Position numbers and translations under genes: made by a program. Shown here piece after piece: positions 1-10,950 of a DNA stretch of 64,000 bases. Every line of letters begins with the position of its first letter. The first letter of the stretch is position 1. The notes under the pieces are model-generated. The model did no database searches and was not told the DNA's origin. It was given only the letters and a program-made list of their open reading frames with translations. The DNA is from Rhodoblastus sp963804045. Lineage in GTDB: Bacteria; Pseudomonadota; Alphaproteobacteria; Rhizobiales; Beijerinckiaceae. The DNA is taken from contig CAWDOR010000035.1 in NCBI GenBank assembly GCA_963804045.1, positions 62,001 through 126,000 on the forward strand, read 5' to 3'.

Positions 1-3000
1 TGGCGCGAAATCGGGAAAAAGCTCGATCGCGACGGCGCCATTGGCGAAGGCGGCGCGATTGCCGCAATCGAGATAGGATTCCGCCGGCAGGCCCTCGGCG
101 AGCAGAATGTCGTGGCTGTCGAGCTCGACATGCCAATAGGTGACTTTTTCCCAGGTTTCCTGAACAATGGTCGCGCCATTGACCAGGGCGATGGCGGGAA
201 TAAGCACGTCGTCGACCAAAAGGTTATGGCCGGGGCTGACGCAGAGATCGCGGACGGGAAGATTGTCGCCGAAGGCGCCGGCGCCAATGCGCACCGGCCA
301 GACATTTGCGGGCGCAGGGCGCCTTTTCAGGTCGAGCTGGCGGCGGCCAATCCATTTCACCGGCCGCAGCGCGCCGGACGCGGTGCGGGCCAGATCGCCG
401 GCGGCGAGATTTTCCACGGCGATGGCGCCGCGCGCGGTTTCGATGCGGGTTCCCGTGCAATAGCAGGGAATCAGCGTGACTTGCGTGCCAGCGCCATTGT
501 CATAAGAACTCAGTTGGAAGGTCTGGCCGGAGAAATTCTGGCTCGGGTCGAAGTCGAGCGTAGTGGTCTTGCCGTTCTCCGAAATGGTCAGGACATTGCC
601 GGTCGCGCTGAGACTGGGGCTTCCCTTGAAATCATAGGCGAAATTGGTCAGGTCGATGCTATCGGTGGAAATCGAAGCCGAACAGCACGCCGGTATAATC
701 GGCTTCCGCCAGTTGCAGCGCGCCATTGCCGTTGAACTGAACGTTCTGGTCGAAGGTTCCGGTGAAGTCGAGCACGCCGGAATCCGAAACTTCCGCCGAA
801 CCGGCGCCGGTGACCGCGCCGCCATAGACCATCTGGCCGGCATCGGCGTCCAGCGCGCCGGCGTTGTCGACGGTCCGCGCATCGAGCGTCAATTGGCCGC
901 CGTTGGCTTCAATGACGCCGGTTGCATTATTGACGAGCGTGGTCGAACCTGAGACCTGGACCACGCCTTGCCCTTCGATCTTTCCGAAATTCGAAAAATC
1001 GGAGGAAGCGCCGAGGACCGAAGAGGTCGCATTGTAATCGCCGAGCCAGATCGTTGCGTATTGGTCGTTGGTCAGCGAGTTGACGAAGAGATCTGTGGAG
1101 GCGTCGGCGCCGCCAAGGTAGATCGCCCCGTCATTGGTCAGCGCCGTGGAGAGATTGAGCGTGTCGCCATCCTCCAGCGACAAAAGCCCGGAATCGGAAA
1201 TGTTCGTCAGTCCGGCGAGCGCGCTATTGGAATCGGCGGCGCCAGCGTCGGCGATATAGGCCTGCGGCCCGTCGATGGTGACAATGCCGGAAATCTTGTC
1301 GATCTGGCCGCTGGAGAATTCGAGCAGAGCGTCGCCGACCACGTCGTAATCGCCCGCGAGAACGCCGGCGGTTCCATCGCCGGCGATGGAATTGACGATC
1401 AATTCGGCCGGGGCGTCGGAGTTGTTTGGGAGTCCGCCGGCAATATCGATCTGACCGGCATTGACCAGCGAGCCCGCCAAAAGCTCGGTCGGCTGCTGCA
1501 TCGGCGCCTGGCCGTCGCCGATCAGCGCGAGGCCCGAGGAATTCACCGTCAGTGAACCCGCTATGTTGAGCAAGCTGCCGCCAGTCGCGGTCGCGTCCTC
1601 GCCATCGAGATTGAGAACGCCTTCCACCGTGGCGTCGCCTGTGACGTTGAGCGTCTGCGGCTCCCAGCCGGAAGATCCGGCCTGGCCGAGGCTGTAGGTG
1701 GTGGCGATCGGCACGTCCAGCGAAGTGAGCGAATTGGCGACGACAATGTCATATTCGCCGGTGAAACCGTCCCCCGCGTTGTAATCGTTCTGCACGCCGA
1801 TGAAATTGGCGGCGGTCAGATCGGCGCCGGAGACATGGACCTGGCCGATTTCGGCGTTGGCGGCGTCATAGAGGTCGAGCACGCCGCTTCCCGACCCCGT
1901 CGATTGATAGGCGAAATGCGTCACATTGTCGGTGGTGGCGCTTTCCTCCAGCGCGATGACGTCGCCGCTTTGCAGGCCCGCGGCGGTTCCCGTGGCCTCG
2001 CCGCCAAACATATATTGGCCGGAGGCGTCCTGAGCGAGCGCCAGCTTGTCTGTTCCGTCCTCGAACGTGACGGTGGTGTTGTTGAGCAGGGCGTTTTCGA
2101 CAATCAGCTCGCTGTCGTTGCTCAGGCTGATATTGCCGCCATTGGCCGGGGAATTGGGGCCGGTGTCGGACGCTTCGGCATATAGCCGGCCATGGCTGAG
2201 ATTAACGTGGCCATAATTGACATAGCCGCCGGCGGCATAGGCGGGCGGGCTGCTGTCGCTCACCACCATGGCGGCGAACTGGCTGGTCGAGCCCGTGAGA
2301 TCGACGGTTCCGGTATTGTTGAAAAAGCCCTCGGCGGTCGTCGTCGGGCTGTCGGGCGTGATCTTGATCATCTCGGCGTCGCCGGCGCCGACATTGATTG
2401 TCCCGGCGAAATTGACGGTCCCGTGGACGTCGAGTCCGGCGAGATAGGCGTCGGCGCCGCCGGAGCCGCCATGATTGAAGCTTCCGCCGGCCGTCAAATT
2501 GTCGATCGTGACGCCCGCGCCGAGCGAATTGTCGGTGACGTCAAGCAGTGAAGCTGGCGTCGAGCTCGTCTCGACGCCCAGCGTCAGCACGCCCATGTTG
2601 AGCGTGACATTGGCCGGCGCGGCGTCCCCCGAGGCCAACTCGACATCGCCCTGGCCGATCCAGGCCTGGGTCGGACTGGCGGCGGAAGCGCCATCGGGCG
2701 GCGCGCCGGTCGTCCCGGTCCAGGCGTTGGCCGTGTAATAATCCGCCGCGCCGCCCTGCCATGTGTAGATGGGCGCCTGGACGCTCACATCCAGTTCCGA
2801 TGTATAGCCGAGGCCGGACAGGGCAGAGGTCGTGACCAAGGTGTCGCTGAAACTCTCGCCGCTGGCGACGCCCGCCAATGTGACCTGGCCGAGTTGGGTG
2901 GCGCCATGCCAGACCGTGACGGTCTCGCTCTGGTTCGCCGCCGAATAGCTGAAGGTCGCGCCGGTCGGATTCAGCGTTGACGTCGCTTCCGTCTGAAAGG

Positions 3001-5810
3001 CGATGGCGTCGCCGGCCTGGAACCCGTAGATGTCGCCGCCATAAACATAGGTCTGGCCGGCGCTGGCGGGACTGACGTCGCCGGCGATGTCGAGCCGCTC
3101 GCCCGAACCGTCGACAAAATAGACATTGGTGTTCTGCAAAGCCGCCGTGAGCAGCGCATCGGAGCCATTGCTCAGATAGATGTCGCCGGAACTGGTCTGG
3201 CCGGACGAAGGAACATCGCTCAAACCCGCCGCCAGCAGACCATGGTCGAGGGTAATCTCTCCATAACTGGCCCAGTTGGCGCCTCCGACGGCCCCCGGCT
3301 CGAAGGTGACCAGGCCGTAATCGCCAGAGGCGCCGGTGACGTCGATGGCGCCGTCATTCTGGAAAAAGCCGGCTAATCCGAACGCCGTGCCGGCGCTGGC
3401 GGTGACGGCGAGGAAATCGCCGGCGCCGACATTGATCTGGCCGTAAAGATCGCCAAAAGTCGTGACGTTGAGCGTGGCCCTATCCGCCGCGGAAACCGCG
3501 CCGGGCTCCGCAACAGCGCCGCCCGTCCCGGTGACGTCGAGGGTGAAATCGGAACCCAGGCTCTGCTGAGCGAGATCGATGGTCGAGCCGCCGCCGATCT
3601 GGCCCGCGTCGAGAGTCAGGCTGTCGGGGACATAGTCCTGCGCGCCTATGTCGATGGTCCCATTGTCCAGCGTCGCCGTGGCGCCTGGGGACGGCACGGC
3701 GCCGCCCTGCCAGTCGGAAGCCGTGTCAATCGAACCGACCGCGCCGGAGACCCAGGTGTCGGCGCCCGTCGCGTTGAAAGCAATGTCATATTGATCGGCG
3801 TAGCTCTGGCCGGTTTCCGCGTCGATCTGACCGGAGGGCGCCGTGGCCGAGGCCAGGGAGAAATCCGCCGCCGTGTAGGTTCCGCTCAGTTGAATTTCGC
3901 CGATCTGCGTCGCGCTATCTTGCGTCGCGCTGTCATAGACATAGAGCTTGTCCCCGGTCGAATCATAGCTCAGCGAGACCGGCGCCGCGTCGCCCGTGCT
4001 TTGCAGCAGGCCGATCGCGTCGCCCGCCTGGAAATTCTCGACGGTTCCGCCGAACTCGAAATCGCCGGCGCCGGTCTGGCCGAGCAGCAGCGTCCCGGTC
4101 GCGTCCTTGAAATCGACGGCGGCGTTGGTGAAAATGGTGTTGAGCACGGCGAGCGTGCTGGAATCGCTCAATGTGAACGCGCTGCTTCCGATCGAGGAGC
4201 CGGCGTTATTGTCTGGCGCCAGAGCATAGAAATCGCCGTGGGACAGGTTGACGTCGCCATAGGCGGCATAGGCGCCGGCCGAGGGGTTGCCGCCCGCATT
4301 GCCCTGCTTCACCATCATCACCGCGTCATCGTCGGCGAGGCCGTCGAGATTGATGGTCCCGGTGTTGTCGAAATCGCCTGGTGTCGTCGACGTGCTGCTG
4401 GCGTCGGCGATCCCTATGTCGAAGGCGTCGCCGGCGCCGACATTGATGGTCCCTGTGTCATTCACCGCGCCATTGGCGCCGAAGCCGGCGAGCATGATGG
4501 GCGCGCTGGCCGAGGCGGAGGTCCAGTCGGCCAGGGAACCGGTGTCGCCGCCGGCGGCGGTGACATTGATCGTGTCGCCGGTCAGCGTGTAGTTCTTGAC
4601 CGCGAGATCGGAACTCGCGCTCGCGCCATAAGTGGACGCCACCCCCATGTCGAAGGTCAGATTGCTGACCTCCGTCGAACTCGTCGTGCTCGATGCGTTG
4701 ATCTCGACCTTGCCGGCGCCGACGATGGCGGTTTCCCCCGATTTGGGAACGCCGCCGGTCCAGTCGCCCGCAACGTCGAATGCCGCCCCGCTCGAGCCGC
4801 CGGCGTCGGTCCAGGCGTCGCCGGCGACAATGTCGAACTGGCTGTCGAGGTTCAGATTGTTCGCGGTCGTGGCGGCCGCATCGCGAGCCAGATAGAACTC
4901 ATTGGTCGCGAAGGAGCCGGCGAGGTTGAGCGCGCCGAGAGTTTCGTCGGCGGAATCCTCAATGGTAAGCTGGCCGCTGGAATAGGACAGCGAGGCCGGC
5001 AAATCCGAGGTCGCGTCGGTGATCAGCTGAATCTGATCGCCCTGCTGGAATCCAGAAATCGCGCCGCCATAGGCGTATTCGGCATTGGCTCCGGTTCCGC
5101 CAACGGTCCCGCTCGCGTTCTGGACGAGGCCGAAAATATTGTCGGCGCCGTCCTTGAATGTGACATTGGTGTTCTGCAGCCAGGCGCTGGCGATCGCCGT
5201 GCTGTTCTGGCTCAGGCTGATGTCGCCAGTCGCTCCGCTGGTGGAATCCGCCGCGCCGGCGCCGAGAATGCCGTCAACCAGCGAGATCTGGCCGTAATTC
5301 ACTGTCGGATCGACAGCGCCCTTCAGCGGAGCGACAAACAAGAAAGCCGGCGCCAAGGACGAGGTTCCCTCCACATTGATTTGGCCGGCGTTGGTGAAGG
5401 AGTTCGGAGGCCGCGCTTGAATCGGATTCGACGCCTATGCCAAGGACGTCCATCGCGCCAATGTTGATGATGGCGTCGGAAGCGGCGTTGCCGGCGGCGA
5501 CCAGTCCGGCGCCCTCGAAGGGCGATCCGCCCGTCAGGTTGACATCGATGGTCACGCCGGAAAGCAGCGTGGCGTCATCCAGTTCGAGGCCCGCGCCGGG
5601 TTGGAAAACAGCCGTCGATCCGAGTGGCAAGGAGGCCAGCGTGGCGCCGATCTGGAAGGTCAGGCTGGTTGGCAGGCTTGCGGCGTCCATCGCGGTGATG
5701 ATCGGCATGCCCGCGAGGATGACTGCCGTCGAATTGTTTCCGGGCAGAGATCCGCCCCATGCCGTCGGAGTGTCGTAATCGGCGATGCCGCCGGTCCAAT
5801 TGAACGTCAT
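1..5810 (-). CDS. Giant modular beta-repeat protein with C-terminal Hint domain (partial at window edge, two frameshifts)
   Basis: Three minus-strand reading frames join into one protein of more than 1,900 residues. It starts at ATG 5808-5810 after a GGGAG ribosome site. It has no obvious signal peptide and opens with a W-x-G-G module. About four modules of roughly 350 residues follow, each with a W..A..W..G..P opening, an F-x-N-x-G-x-I-N/D-V/L strand (for example near 4365 and 2315) and a later V-x-F-x-D-G ... Y-G-G-x-I-x-G-F-Q-x-G-D segment. The last 160 or so codons (about 480 to 1) match the Hint_2 type (hedgehog/intein fold): a CYCTGTRI start with Cys nucleophile, an SPGHNLLVDD motif and a WHVELDSHDILLAEG tail. 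The gene runs off the window at base 1. One-base insertions at 5400-5405 and 668-673 split it; removing one base at each restores the F-T-N-A-G-Q-I-N-V repeat and the link into Hint. Probably a surface or secreted protein; no substrate can be assigned. Confidence 0.75.
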
Positions 5811-6114
5811 GCCTGGCTCCCGCCTTACAAAACTCTTCCCCGGACCGCGCCGCCGGCGATCTGCCCCGCTCTAGCCACCGCGCCCCGACACGAAAACCTC
5901 GGGTCTTTACGGAACGTCAACCTCGGCCTTTTAAAGGGTTAACGAATTTTAAGCTTTCGAACATTGCGTCAGATCAAGCCATTGCTGTCAAGTCGGACTC
6001 ATTTTTTGGGTGCGACTGGCGTAGCGCCGAAATTGCGGCGCAAATAGGCTTGAGTTCGTCGAACAACGTTAGGTAACTTTAGCGCCGGGAGCGGATTTTG
6101 GACCCGCCGGCGTG
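5811..6114. other. Intergenic region upstream of the giant repeat protein
   Basis: About 300 bases lie between the divergent-facing 5' end of the repeat protein and the 3' end of the DUF2147 gene. I see no credible coding sequence. The stretch 5935-6010 is richer in A/T than its surroundings and could hold the promoter of the minus-strand repeat gene, but I cannot place -35/-10 boxes with confidence. Confidence 0.5.
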
Positions 6115-6618
6115 TCAGGAGCCTTTGGCTGGCTGCTTTTTCGGCGGCGACATGACGTCGTCGGGCAGACGTTTCCACACTTTGGTCTGGCCCAGCAGGG
6201 AAATGCCGATATAGCCGCGCAGCATCAGCTTTTTGCCGTCGGGGCTGAGGTCGATGCGCGCGTCATAGACCTTGCCGTCGCGGGGATCGAGCACATGGCC
6301 GTCCTCATAGGCGAGGCCCTCGCGTTTCATGTCGGTGACGATCGGCAGGCCAATCATCGGCGCGCCCTTCAGCGCGCCGGGACAGCGCTCGCAGGTCGCA
6401 TGCTTGCCTTCCTCGCCGGGCTTGGGAAAGGCTTTCACCAGTCGCCCCTCATAGAATCCATCGCGTTCGCCGAACTGGAACCAGCCATTTGGCGCGCCAT
6501 TGTCGTCCTCGGATTGCCAGAAGCCGGTCAAAACGGGCTCTTCCGCCCGCGCGGCCAAGGTCAGGAGAGCGATGGCGAAAAACGACAAAGCGACCGTCGC
6601 CGGAGGAAAGGCTTTCAT
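6115..6618 (-). CDS. DUF2147 family exported protein
   Basis: This gene encodes a 167-residue exported protein. I chose ATG 6616-6618 because a GGAG site lies just upstream and the first residues then form a signal peptide (MKAFPPATVALS, hydrophobic core, then A-A-R-A-E). The mature part has the DUF2147 layout: G-F-W-Q-S-E-D-D-N-G near the start, a middle C-x-x-C-P-G pair and a C-terminal L-M-L-R-G-Y-I-G-I-S-L-L-G ... W-K-R-L segment. Members are small periplasmic lipocalin-like beta proteins of unknown function. The gene stands alone, with more than 180 bases to either neighbour. A longer in-frame start at 6762 exists but would put an Arg-rich stretch before the signal peptide. Confidence 0.8.
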   Translation of the reverse strand: MKAFPPATVALSFFAIALLTLAARAEEPVLTGFWQSEDDNGAPNGWFQFGERDGFYEGRLVKAFPKPGEEGKHATCERCPGALKGAPMIGLPIVTDMKREGLAYEDGHVLDPRDGKVYDARIDLSPDGKKLMLRGYIGISLLGQTKVWKRLPDDVMSPPKKQPAKGS

Positions 6619-6801
6619 CGGCAAAACTCCACACCGCCTTATACCATCGCCCCAGGAAAAGGACCGAGGAAATCTGCGCCGACCGGAGCAACGGGATCGC
6701 TCAGAAAAACCCGGAGCAAGACCAAGACGACCGCACGGGCGCTCAGATTTTCGCGCATTCAATCTCGCGCGGCAAAATGACCGTTTTGCGGCGGGCGCAT
6801 C

Positions 6802-7053
6802 TCACTTCGGCAGGACCGCCGACGTAGCGTCCGCCGCCTTCCCGTCGCGCCCGCGGGCGAGGATGAAGCTGCAATAAAGCCGCCAGCCGGCGCCATCGGG
6901 GCCAAGGCGACCGCGTCCGAGGCGGAGCTCGACTTGCCTGGCCAGGCGACCGTCACGACCGCGCGTCGCGCTGACGTTTAGCCGAAGGCCCATGGCAAAA
7001 CCGGCGACCAGCGCCGCGACGGCGAAAATCAAGAGAAAAGACAATTCCGCCAT
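6802..7053 (-). CDS. Small membrane-anchored protein of unknown function
   Basis: An 83-residue protein starting at ATG 7051-7053, which has a strong GGAGGGGG site directly upstream; the longer in-frame version from 7128 lacks one. Residues about 4-22 form one hydrophobic helix (L-S-F-L-L-I-F-A-V-A-A-L-V-A-G-F-A). The rest is short, Arg/Gly-rich and basic, with W-R-L-Y-C near the end. I do not recognise a family. The good ribosome site and the membrane segment support a real gene, but the composition of the C-terminal half is not distinctive. Confidence 0.5.
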   Translation of the reverse strand: MAELSFLLIFAVAALVAGFAMGLRLNVSATRGRDGRLARQVELRLGRGRLGPDGAGWRLYCSFILARGRDGKAADATSAVLPK

Positions 7054-7248
7054 AGCCCCCTCCGCGAAGAACGAAATGAAAACAAACACATGTTGTAAGA
7101 TTATCTTACTCATACCGGTTAATGTCAATTAACCCAGGCCGTGGGTAACGCGTTTTTCGACAAATTCGCACCGGAAAAAGAGCGCCATCCAAGAAATCTT
7201 GATTCGCTGCGCCATCTCTCGTACGCTTGCCTTACGCGGAGGCGGGCC

Positions 7249-7716
7249 ATGTCTTACATTTCTGAAGATAACGACGAGCGCGGGGCGGCGGCGCGCGATC
7301 TCGCCCGCATGTTGCTGGGCGAAGCGCGCCGGCTGGCGTTGCAGTTCGAATCGGTGCGGACTCTCGATCCCACCGCATTCCACGAAGCCGTCGCCGATCT
7401 GGCGGCTCTGGTCGAGGAATTGCGCGGCGGGAGCGCCGAGGCTGGCGATTCCGTGGTCCGCCTCGACGGCGAGCGGCCTGCGGAAGCGGGCAATGCCGAG
7501 GCCTTCATCCTTGAAATCATCGGCGTCTTCCCCGAGGGCGCCTCGGTTGAAAATATTTATAACGGCGTGGTCGAATCCGGCGCCGCCATGAGCCGCGAGG
7601 CGCTCACCGTGCGGCTGCACCGCATGTTGCGCGCCGGCAAGGTTACGAGGCCCTCGCAGGGCCATTACGCGCTGCCGCACGCCCCCGCGACGCCGTTCCG
7701 CCGCAACGCCAATTGA
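7249..7716 (+). CDS. Hypothetical protein with a winged-helix-like C-terminus
   Basis: A 155-residue soluble protein; ATG 7249 follows GGAGGCGGGCC. The N-terminal half is helical (A-A-R-D-L-A-R-M-L-L-G-E-A-R-R-L-A). The last 60 residues read like a small winged helix, with a Y-N-G-V-V-E-S-G helix, a helix around M-S-R-E-A-L-T-V-R-L-H-R-M-L and a hairpin ending G-H-Y-A-L. That would fit DNA binding, but I recognise no named family, so this is a structural guess. It faces icd tail to tail across a terminator that serves icd. Confidence 0.55.
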   Translation: MSYISEDNDERGAAARDLARMLLGEARRLALQFESVRTLDPTAFHEAVADLAALVEELRGGSAEAGDSVVRLDGERPAEAGNAEAFILEIIGVFPEGASVENIYNGVVESGAAMSREALTVRLHRMLRAGKVTRPSQGHYALPHAPATPFRRNAN

Positions 7717-7764
7717 CGCTCCAAGCCGTCTTGGGGAAGGCGATCCGACAGGTTTTCGACCAAT

Positions 7765-7791
7765 AAAAAAGCGGGCCAGAGCGGCCCGCTT
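7765..7791 (-). terminator. Rho-independent terminator of icd
   Basis: A 9-bp stem AAGCGGGCC / GGCCCGCTT with a 5-base loop. On the minus strand it is followed by a run of six T, 28 bases after the icd stop codon. Confidence 0.85.
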
Positions 7792-7818
7792 CGTTGCTTG
7801 CGCGGAAAAGCCTGGTCC

Positions 7819-9030
7819 TTACGCCATGGCCTTCTTCAGGTTTTCGTCGATCTTGTCGAGGAATCCCGAGGTGGTCAGCCATTTCTGATCGGGACCGACC
7901 AGCAGCGCCAGATCCTTGGTCATGAAGCCGCTTTCCACTGTATCGACGCAGACCTTTTCCAGCGTCAGCGAGAATTTCAGCAGCTCCGCATTGTCGTCCA
8001 ATTTCGCACGATGGGCGAGGCCGCGGGTCCAGGCGAAGATCGAGGCGATGGAATTGGTCGAGGTTTCCTTGCCCTTCTGATGCTCGCGATAGTGGCGGGT
8101 CACGGTGCCATGCGCCGCTTCCGCCTCCACCGTCTTGCCATCGGGGGTCATCAGCACCGAGGTCATCAGGCCGAGCGAGCCGAAGCCCTGGGCCACCGTG
8201 TCGGACTGCACGTCGCCATCGTAGTTCTTGCAGGCCCAGACATAGCCGCCCGACCACTTGAGCGCCGAGGCGACCATGTCGTCGATGAGGCGATGCTCAT
8301 AGGTGATCCGCGCCTCGACGAAGCGGTCATGGAACTCGTTCTCGTAGATTTCCTGGAACAGGTCCTTGAAGCGGCCGTCATAGGCCTTGAGAATCGTGTT
8401 CTTGGTCGAGAGATAGACCGGCCATTTGCGCAGCAGGCCATAGTTCAGCGAGGCCCGGGCGAAATCGCGGATGGAATCGTCGAGATTATACATGGCCTGG
8501 GCCACGCCGGCGCTCGGGAACTTGAAGACTTCCTTCTCGATCACCGTGCCGTCTTCGCCCTCGAACTTGATGGTCAGGCGGCCCTTGCCGGGAACCTTGA
8601 AATCGGTGGCGCGATACTGGTCGCCGTAGGCGTGACGGCCGACGACGATCGGCTGGGTCCAGCCGGGAACCAGGCGCGGCACGTTCTTGCAGATGATCGG
8701 CTCGCGGAAGATGGTGCCGCCGAGGATGTTGCGGATCGTGCCGTTCGGCGATTTCCACATTTCCTTGAGGTTGAACTCTTTCACGCGGGCTTCGTCGGGC
8801 GTGATGGTCGCGCATTTCACGGCGACGCCGTATTTCTTGGTGGCTTCGGCGGAATCCACGGTCACCTGGTCGTTGGTGGCGTCGCGGTTCTCGACGGAGA
8901 GATCGTAATATTTCAGATCGATGTCGAGATAGGGATGGATCAGCTTGTCCTTGATGAACTGCCAGATGATCCGGGTCATTTCATCGCCGTCCATTTCGAC
9001 GACAGGATTGGCGACCTTGATTTTCGACAT
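7819..9030 (-). CDS. icd: NADP-dependent isocitrate dehydrogenase
   Basis: This gene encodes a 403-residue isocitrate dehydrogenase of the homodimeric, eukaryote-like type, which decarboxylates isocitrate to 2-oxoglutarate with NADP in the TCA cycle. The start M-S-K-I-K-V-A-N-P-V-V-E-M-D-G-D-E-M-T-R is characteristic of this class. The substrate/metal region (Y-D-G-D-V-Q-S-D, residues about 268-275) and the cofactor segment E-A-A-H-G-T-V-T-R-H are intact. The length is that of the family. A ribosome site AGGGGAAGG lies just before the ATG at 9030. It is monocistronic, with its own terminator downstream. Confidence 0.96.
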   Translation of the reverse strand: MSKIKVANPVVEMDGDEMTRIIWQFIKDKLIHPYLDIDLKYYDLSVENRDATNDQVTVDSAEATKKYGVAVKCATITPDEARVKEFNLKEMWKSPNGTIRNILGGTIFREPIICKNVPRLVPGWTQPIVVGRHAYGDQYRATDFKVPGKGRLTIKFEGEDGTVIEKEVFKFPSAGVAQAMYNLDDSIRDFARASLNYGLLRKWPVYLSTKNTILKAYDGRFKDLFQEIYENEFHDRFVEARITYEHRLIDDMVASALKWSGGYVWACKNYDGDVQSDTVAQGFGSLGLMTSVLMTPDGKTVEAEAAHGTVTRHYREHQKGKETSTNSIASIFAWTRGLAHRAKLDDNAELLKFSLTLEKVCVDTVESGFMTKDLALLVGPDQKWLTTSGFLDKIDENLKKAMA

Positions 9031-9215
9031 GCGCTGACCTTCCCCTGAGCTGAATTCGTGCGGTTTTACGCCGCCCGCCGCGCCTATAGCATCGGTGGGA
9101 AGCGCCCGCTAGCTAGGCTTTGGACGAGAGGCGAGGAAAACTTGTGCATTCCCCCTTCCGCCAAGCGCGATATGAGCGGCGAGGCGGCTCTTGCCGAATT
9201 GGGGCGGTGGCGGCG

Positions 9216-9659
9216 TTAGGCGCGCGCCATCTGCCGTTCGAGCACGGCCAGAGTCACGCCTTCGATCGCCTGAATCGAGAGATTATCCTTTGAGAGAAAC
9301 GCCGCCGCCCCAGCGCGATAGGCGCAGCGGCGTATGTCTGGCGTGTCCAAGCCCGTGATGAGAATCAAGGGCGGCAATTGTTTCAACCCGGCATCGACAA
9401 TAAATCCTATCGATGTTTCCAATCCGAGCCAGTAATCGACATATATAATATCAAACTTTTCTGATGTGATGAGCCTGGCAGCCTCTTCAACAGAGCGGCA
9501 GGAGGTCACTAAAAAGTCCATTTGTTTAGATTTTGTGAGAAGTTTTGTAAATAAAAACGCGTCTTCCGTATCGTCATCAACAATTAACGCCCTGATCGTC
9601 TCGCGCTCTGGCGCCAGCAAATCATATTCCATTTGCTCAGTCACGACATCAAAATTCAT
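9216..9659 (-). CDS. Stand-alone response regulator (Rcp-like receiver)
   Basis: A 147-residue single receiver domain with no output domain. ATG 9657-9659 is preferred because GGAG lies 8 bases upstream; a TTG four codons earlier is also possible. Landmarks are the acidic pocket V-D-D-D (28-30), phosphoacceptor D75 in I-I-Y-V-D-Y, T102 in L-I-T-G and K124 in F-L-S-K-D. The first 20 residues extend beyond the usual receiver start. It follows the PAS histidine kinase on the same strand after about 155 bases, so it is a likely phosphorylation partner. The coding DNA is more A/T-rich than its neighbours. Confidence 0.85.
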   Translation of the reverse strand: MNFDVVTEQMEYDLLAPERETIRALIVDDDTEDAFLFTKLLTKSKQMDFLVTSCRSVEEAARLITSEKFDIIYVDYWLGLETSIGFIVDAGLKQLPPLILITGLDTPDIRRCAYRAGAAAFLSKDNLSIQAIEGVTLAVLERQMARA

Positions 9660-9813
9660 GTCCGACTCCAAGCCTGATCAATGTGAATCGCACCAATTAG
9701 CATACGACAAATTTTATCGTTAACAATAGAGTTAAGAAAAATAGTTTGCATTACCTGCGTAATATATGATTTCTTACTTAAGATTCGTCGGGTTGTCGCC
9801 ATGACCCATGCGA

Positions 9814-10950
9814 TCAAAGCGGCTCTGACGCAACCGGAGAAGGCGCGGGCGCCTCGCTTCCCGTCGGGGAAAATGGAAAGACGATGATGAAAGCCGAGCC
9901 GACATCTGGCGTCGATTTCGCCGAAATCGCCCAGCCGTGCCGATTGGCCACCGTCCGGCAAATGGCGAGGCCTATGCCATTTCCGGAAATCTCGCTTTTG
10001 CCATGGAGGCGACGAAATGGCTCAAAAATTGATTCCGCCTGGGTTTGCGGGAAACCGACACCGTCATCCTCGACGATCAATTTCTTATCTGCCCCGTCCG
10101 ACAGGAGACGGACGCGAATCCGCGGCGTTTGGCCGGACTTGCGGTATTTAAGCGCATTGGAGAGGAAATTGACCAGGATTTGGAGCGTTTGCGATCGGTC
10201 GCCGCAAATGTGGAAACTCGCGCCGAAAATCTGGATATCCGCCGAGGTTTCCTCGATCGTTTGCGCGCAAAGCTCTATCGCCTCGTCAATGAGCCGGCAA
10301 AGGTCGAAATCCTCTAGTTTCAAATCGCTCTCGATTGAGCGCGACAGCGTCAACAGATCGGCGACCAATTGCCGGGCTCGGCGAGCGGAATCGGACATGA
10401 CCCCTGCGGCGTAACGCATTTCCTCGGCGTCCGACGTGGCGAGCGCGTTGTCGAGCACTTCAGCGAAGGCGCAAATTTTGCGCAAGGGCTCCTGAATGTC
10501 GTGCGAGGCGATATAGGCGAAGCTCGCCAAGCCTTCATTGGCGCGGCGCAGGTCGTCGACGGATTTTTTCAGCTTCGCCTCGGCGTCCAGACGAGCGGCG
10601 ATATCTATGGCGAAAACCAGAATGCGCGTGCCCTGGGCCGTCGCCACCGGCGTCAGTCCTATTTCAACGGGAAACTCGGCGCCGTCGCGACGCCGCGCGC
10701 GCAGATCGCGGCCAAGACCCATCAGGCGCTTTTCCGGTGCGGCGACATAGGCTTCCCGCAGAGCGCGATGCGCGTCGCGCAGATTTTCCGGCAACAGGAA
10801 GTCAACATGCAATCCGACCATTTCGCTACGGGCGAAACCGAAAAGCTGCTCGCAATAGGTATTGACCAGTTCGATCCGACCGGCAGGATCGATCATCAGC
10901 ATGGCGGCGGGGCAGGCCTCGAAGGCCAACGCAAAAAATTCGTTCGACAT
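9814..10950 (-). CDS. PAS-domain sensor histidine kinase
   Basis: A 378-residue histidine kinase with no membrane segment, so probably a cytoplasmic sensor. Residues 1-120 are a PAS domain (F-E-A-C-P-A-A-M-L-M-I-D start, R-R-R-D-G-A-E-F-P-V-E-I). The HisKA helix carries H150 in A-S-H-D-I-Q-E-P-L. The ATPase domain has the N box N265 (N-F-L-S-N-A-L-K-Y), the G1 box D-D-G-V-G-F (295-300) and the G2 box G-N-G-I-G-L-A (323-329). The S-H-D-I/L-Q-E-P-L form is typical of kinases paired with stand-alone Rcp-type receivers, and such genes lie on both sides. The signal is unknown. Starting ATG at 10950 faces the divergent receiver at 11129. Confidence 0.92.
   Translation of the reverse strand: MSNEFFALAFEACPAAMLMIDPAGRIELVNTYCEQLFGFARSEMVGLHVDFLLPENLRDAHRALREAYVAAPEKRLMGLGRDLRARRRDGAEFPVEIGLTPVATAQGTRILVFAIDIAARLDAEAKLKKSVDDLRRANEGLASFAYIASHDIQEPLRKICAFAEVLDNALATSDAEEMRYAAGVMSDSARRARQLVADLLTLSRSIESDLKLEDFDLCRLIDEAIELCAQTIEETSADIQIFGASFHICGDRSQTLQILVNFLSNALKYRKSGQTPRIRVRLLSDGADKKLIVEDDGVGFPQTQAESIFEPFRRLHGKSEISGNGIGLAICRTVANRHGWAISAKSTPDVGSAFIIVFPFSPTGSEAPAPSPVASEPL

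Noticed and set aside
3791..5467. A 558-codon plus-strand frame opposite the repeat protein
   Set aside because: It is the antisense of a Gly/Ala/Asp-rich GC-biased gene. It has no recognisable domain, and the minus strand carries the clear repeat modules.
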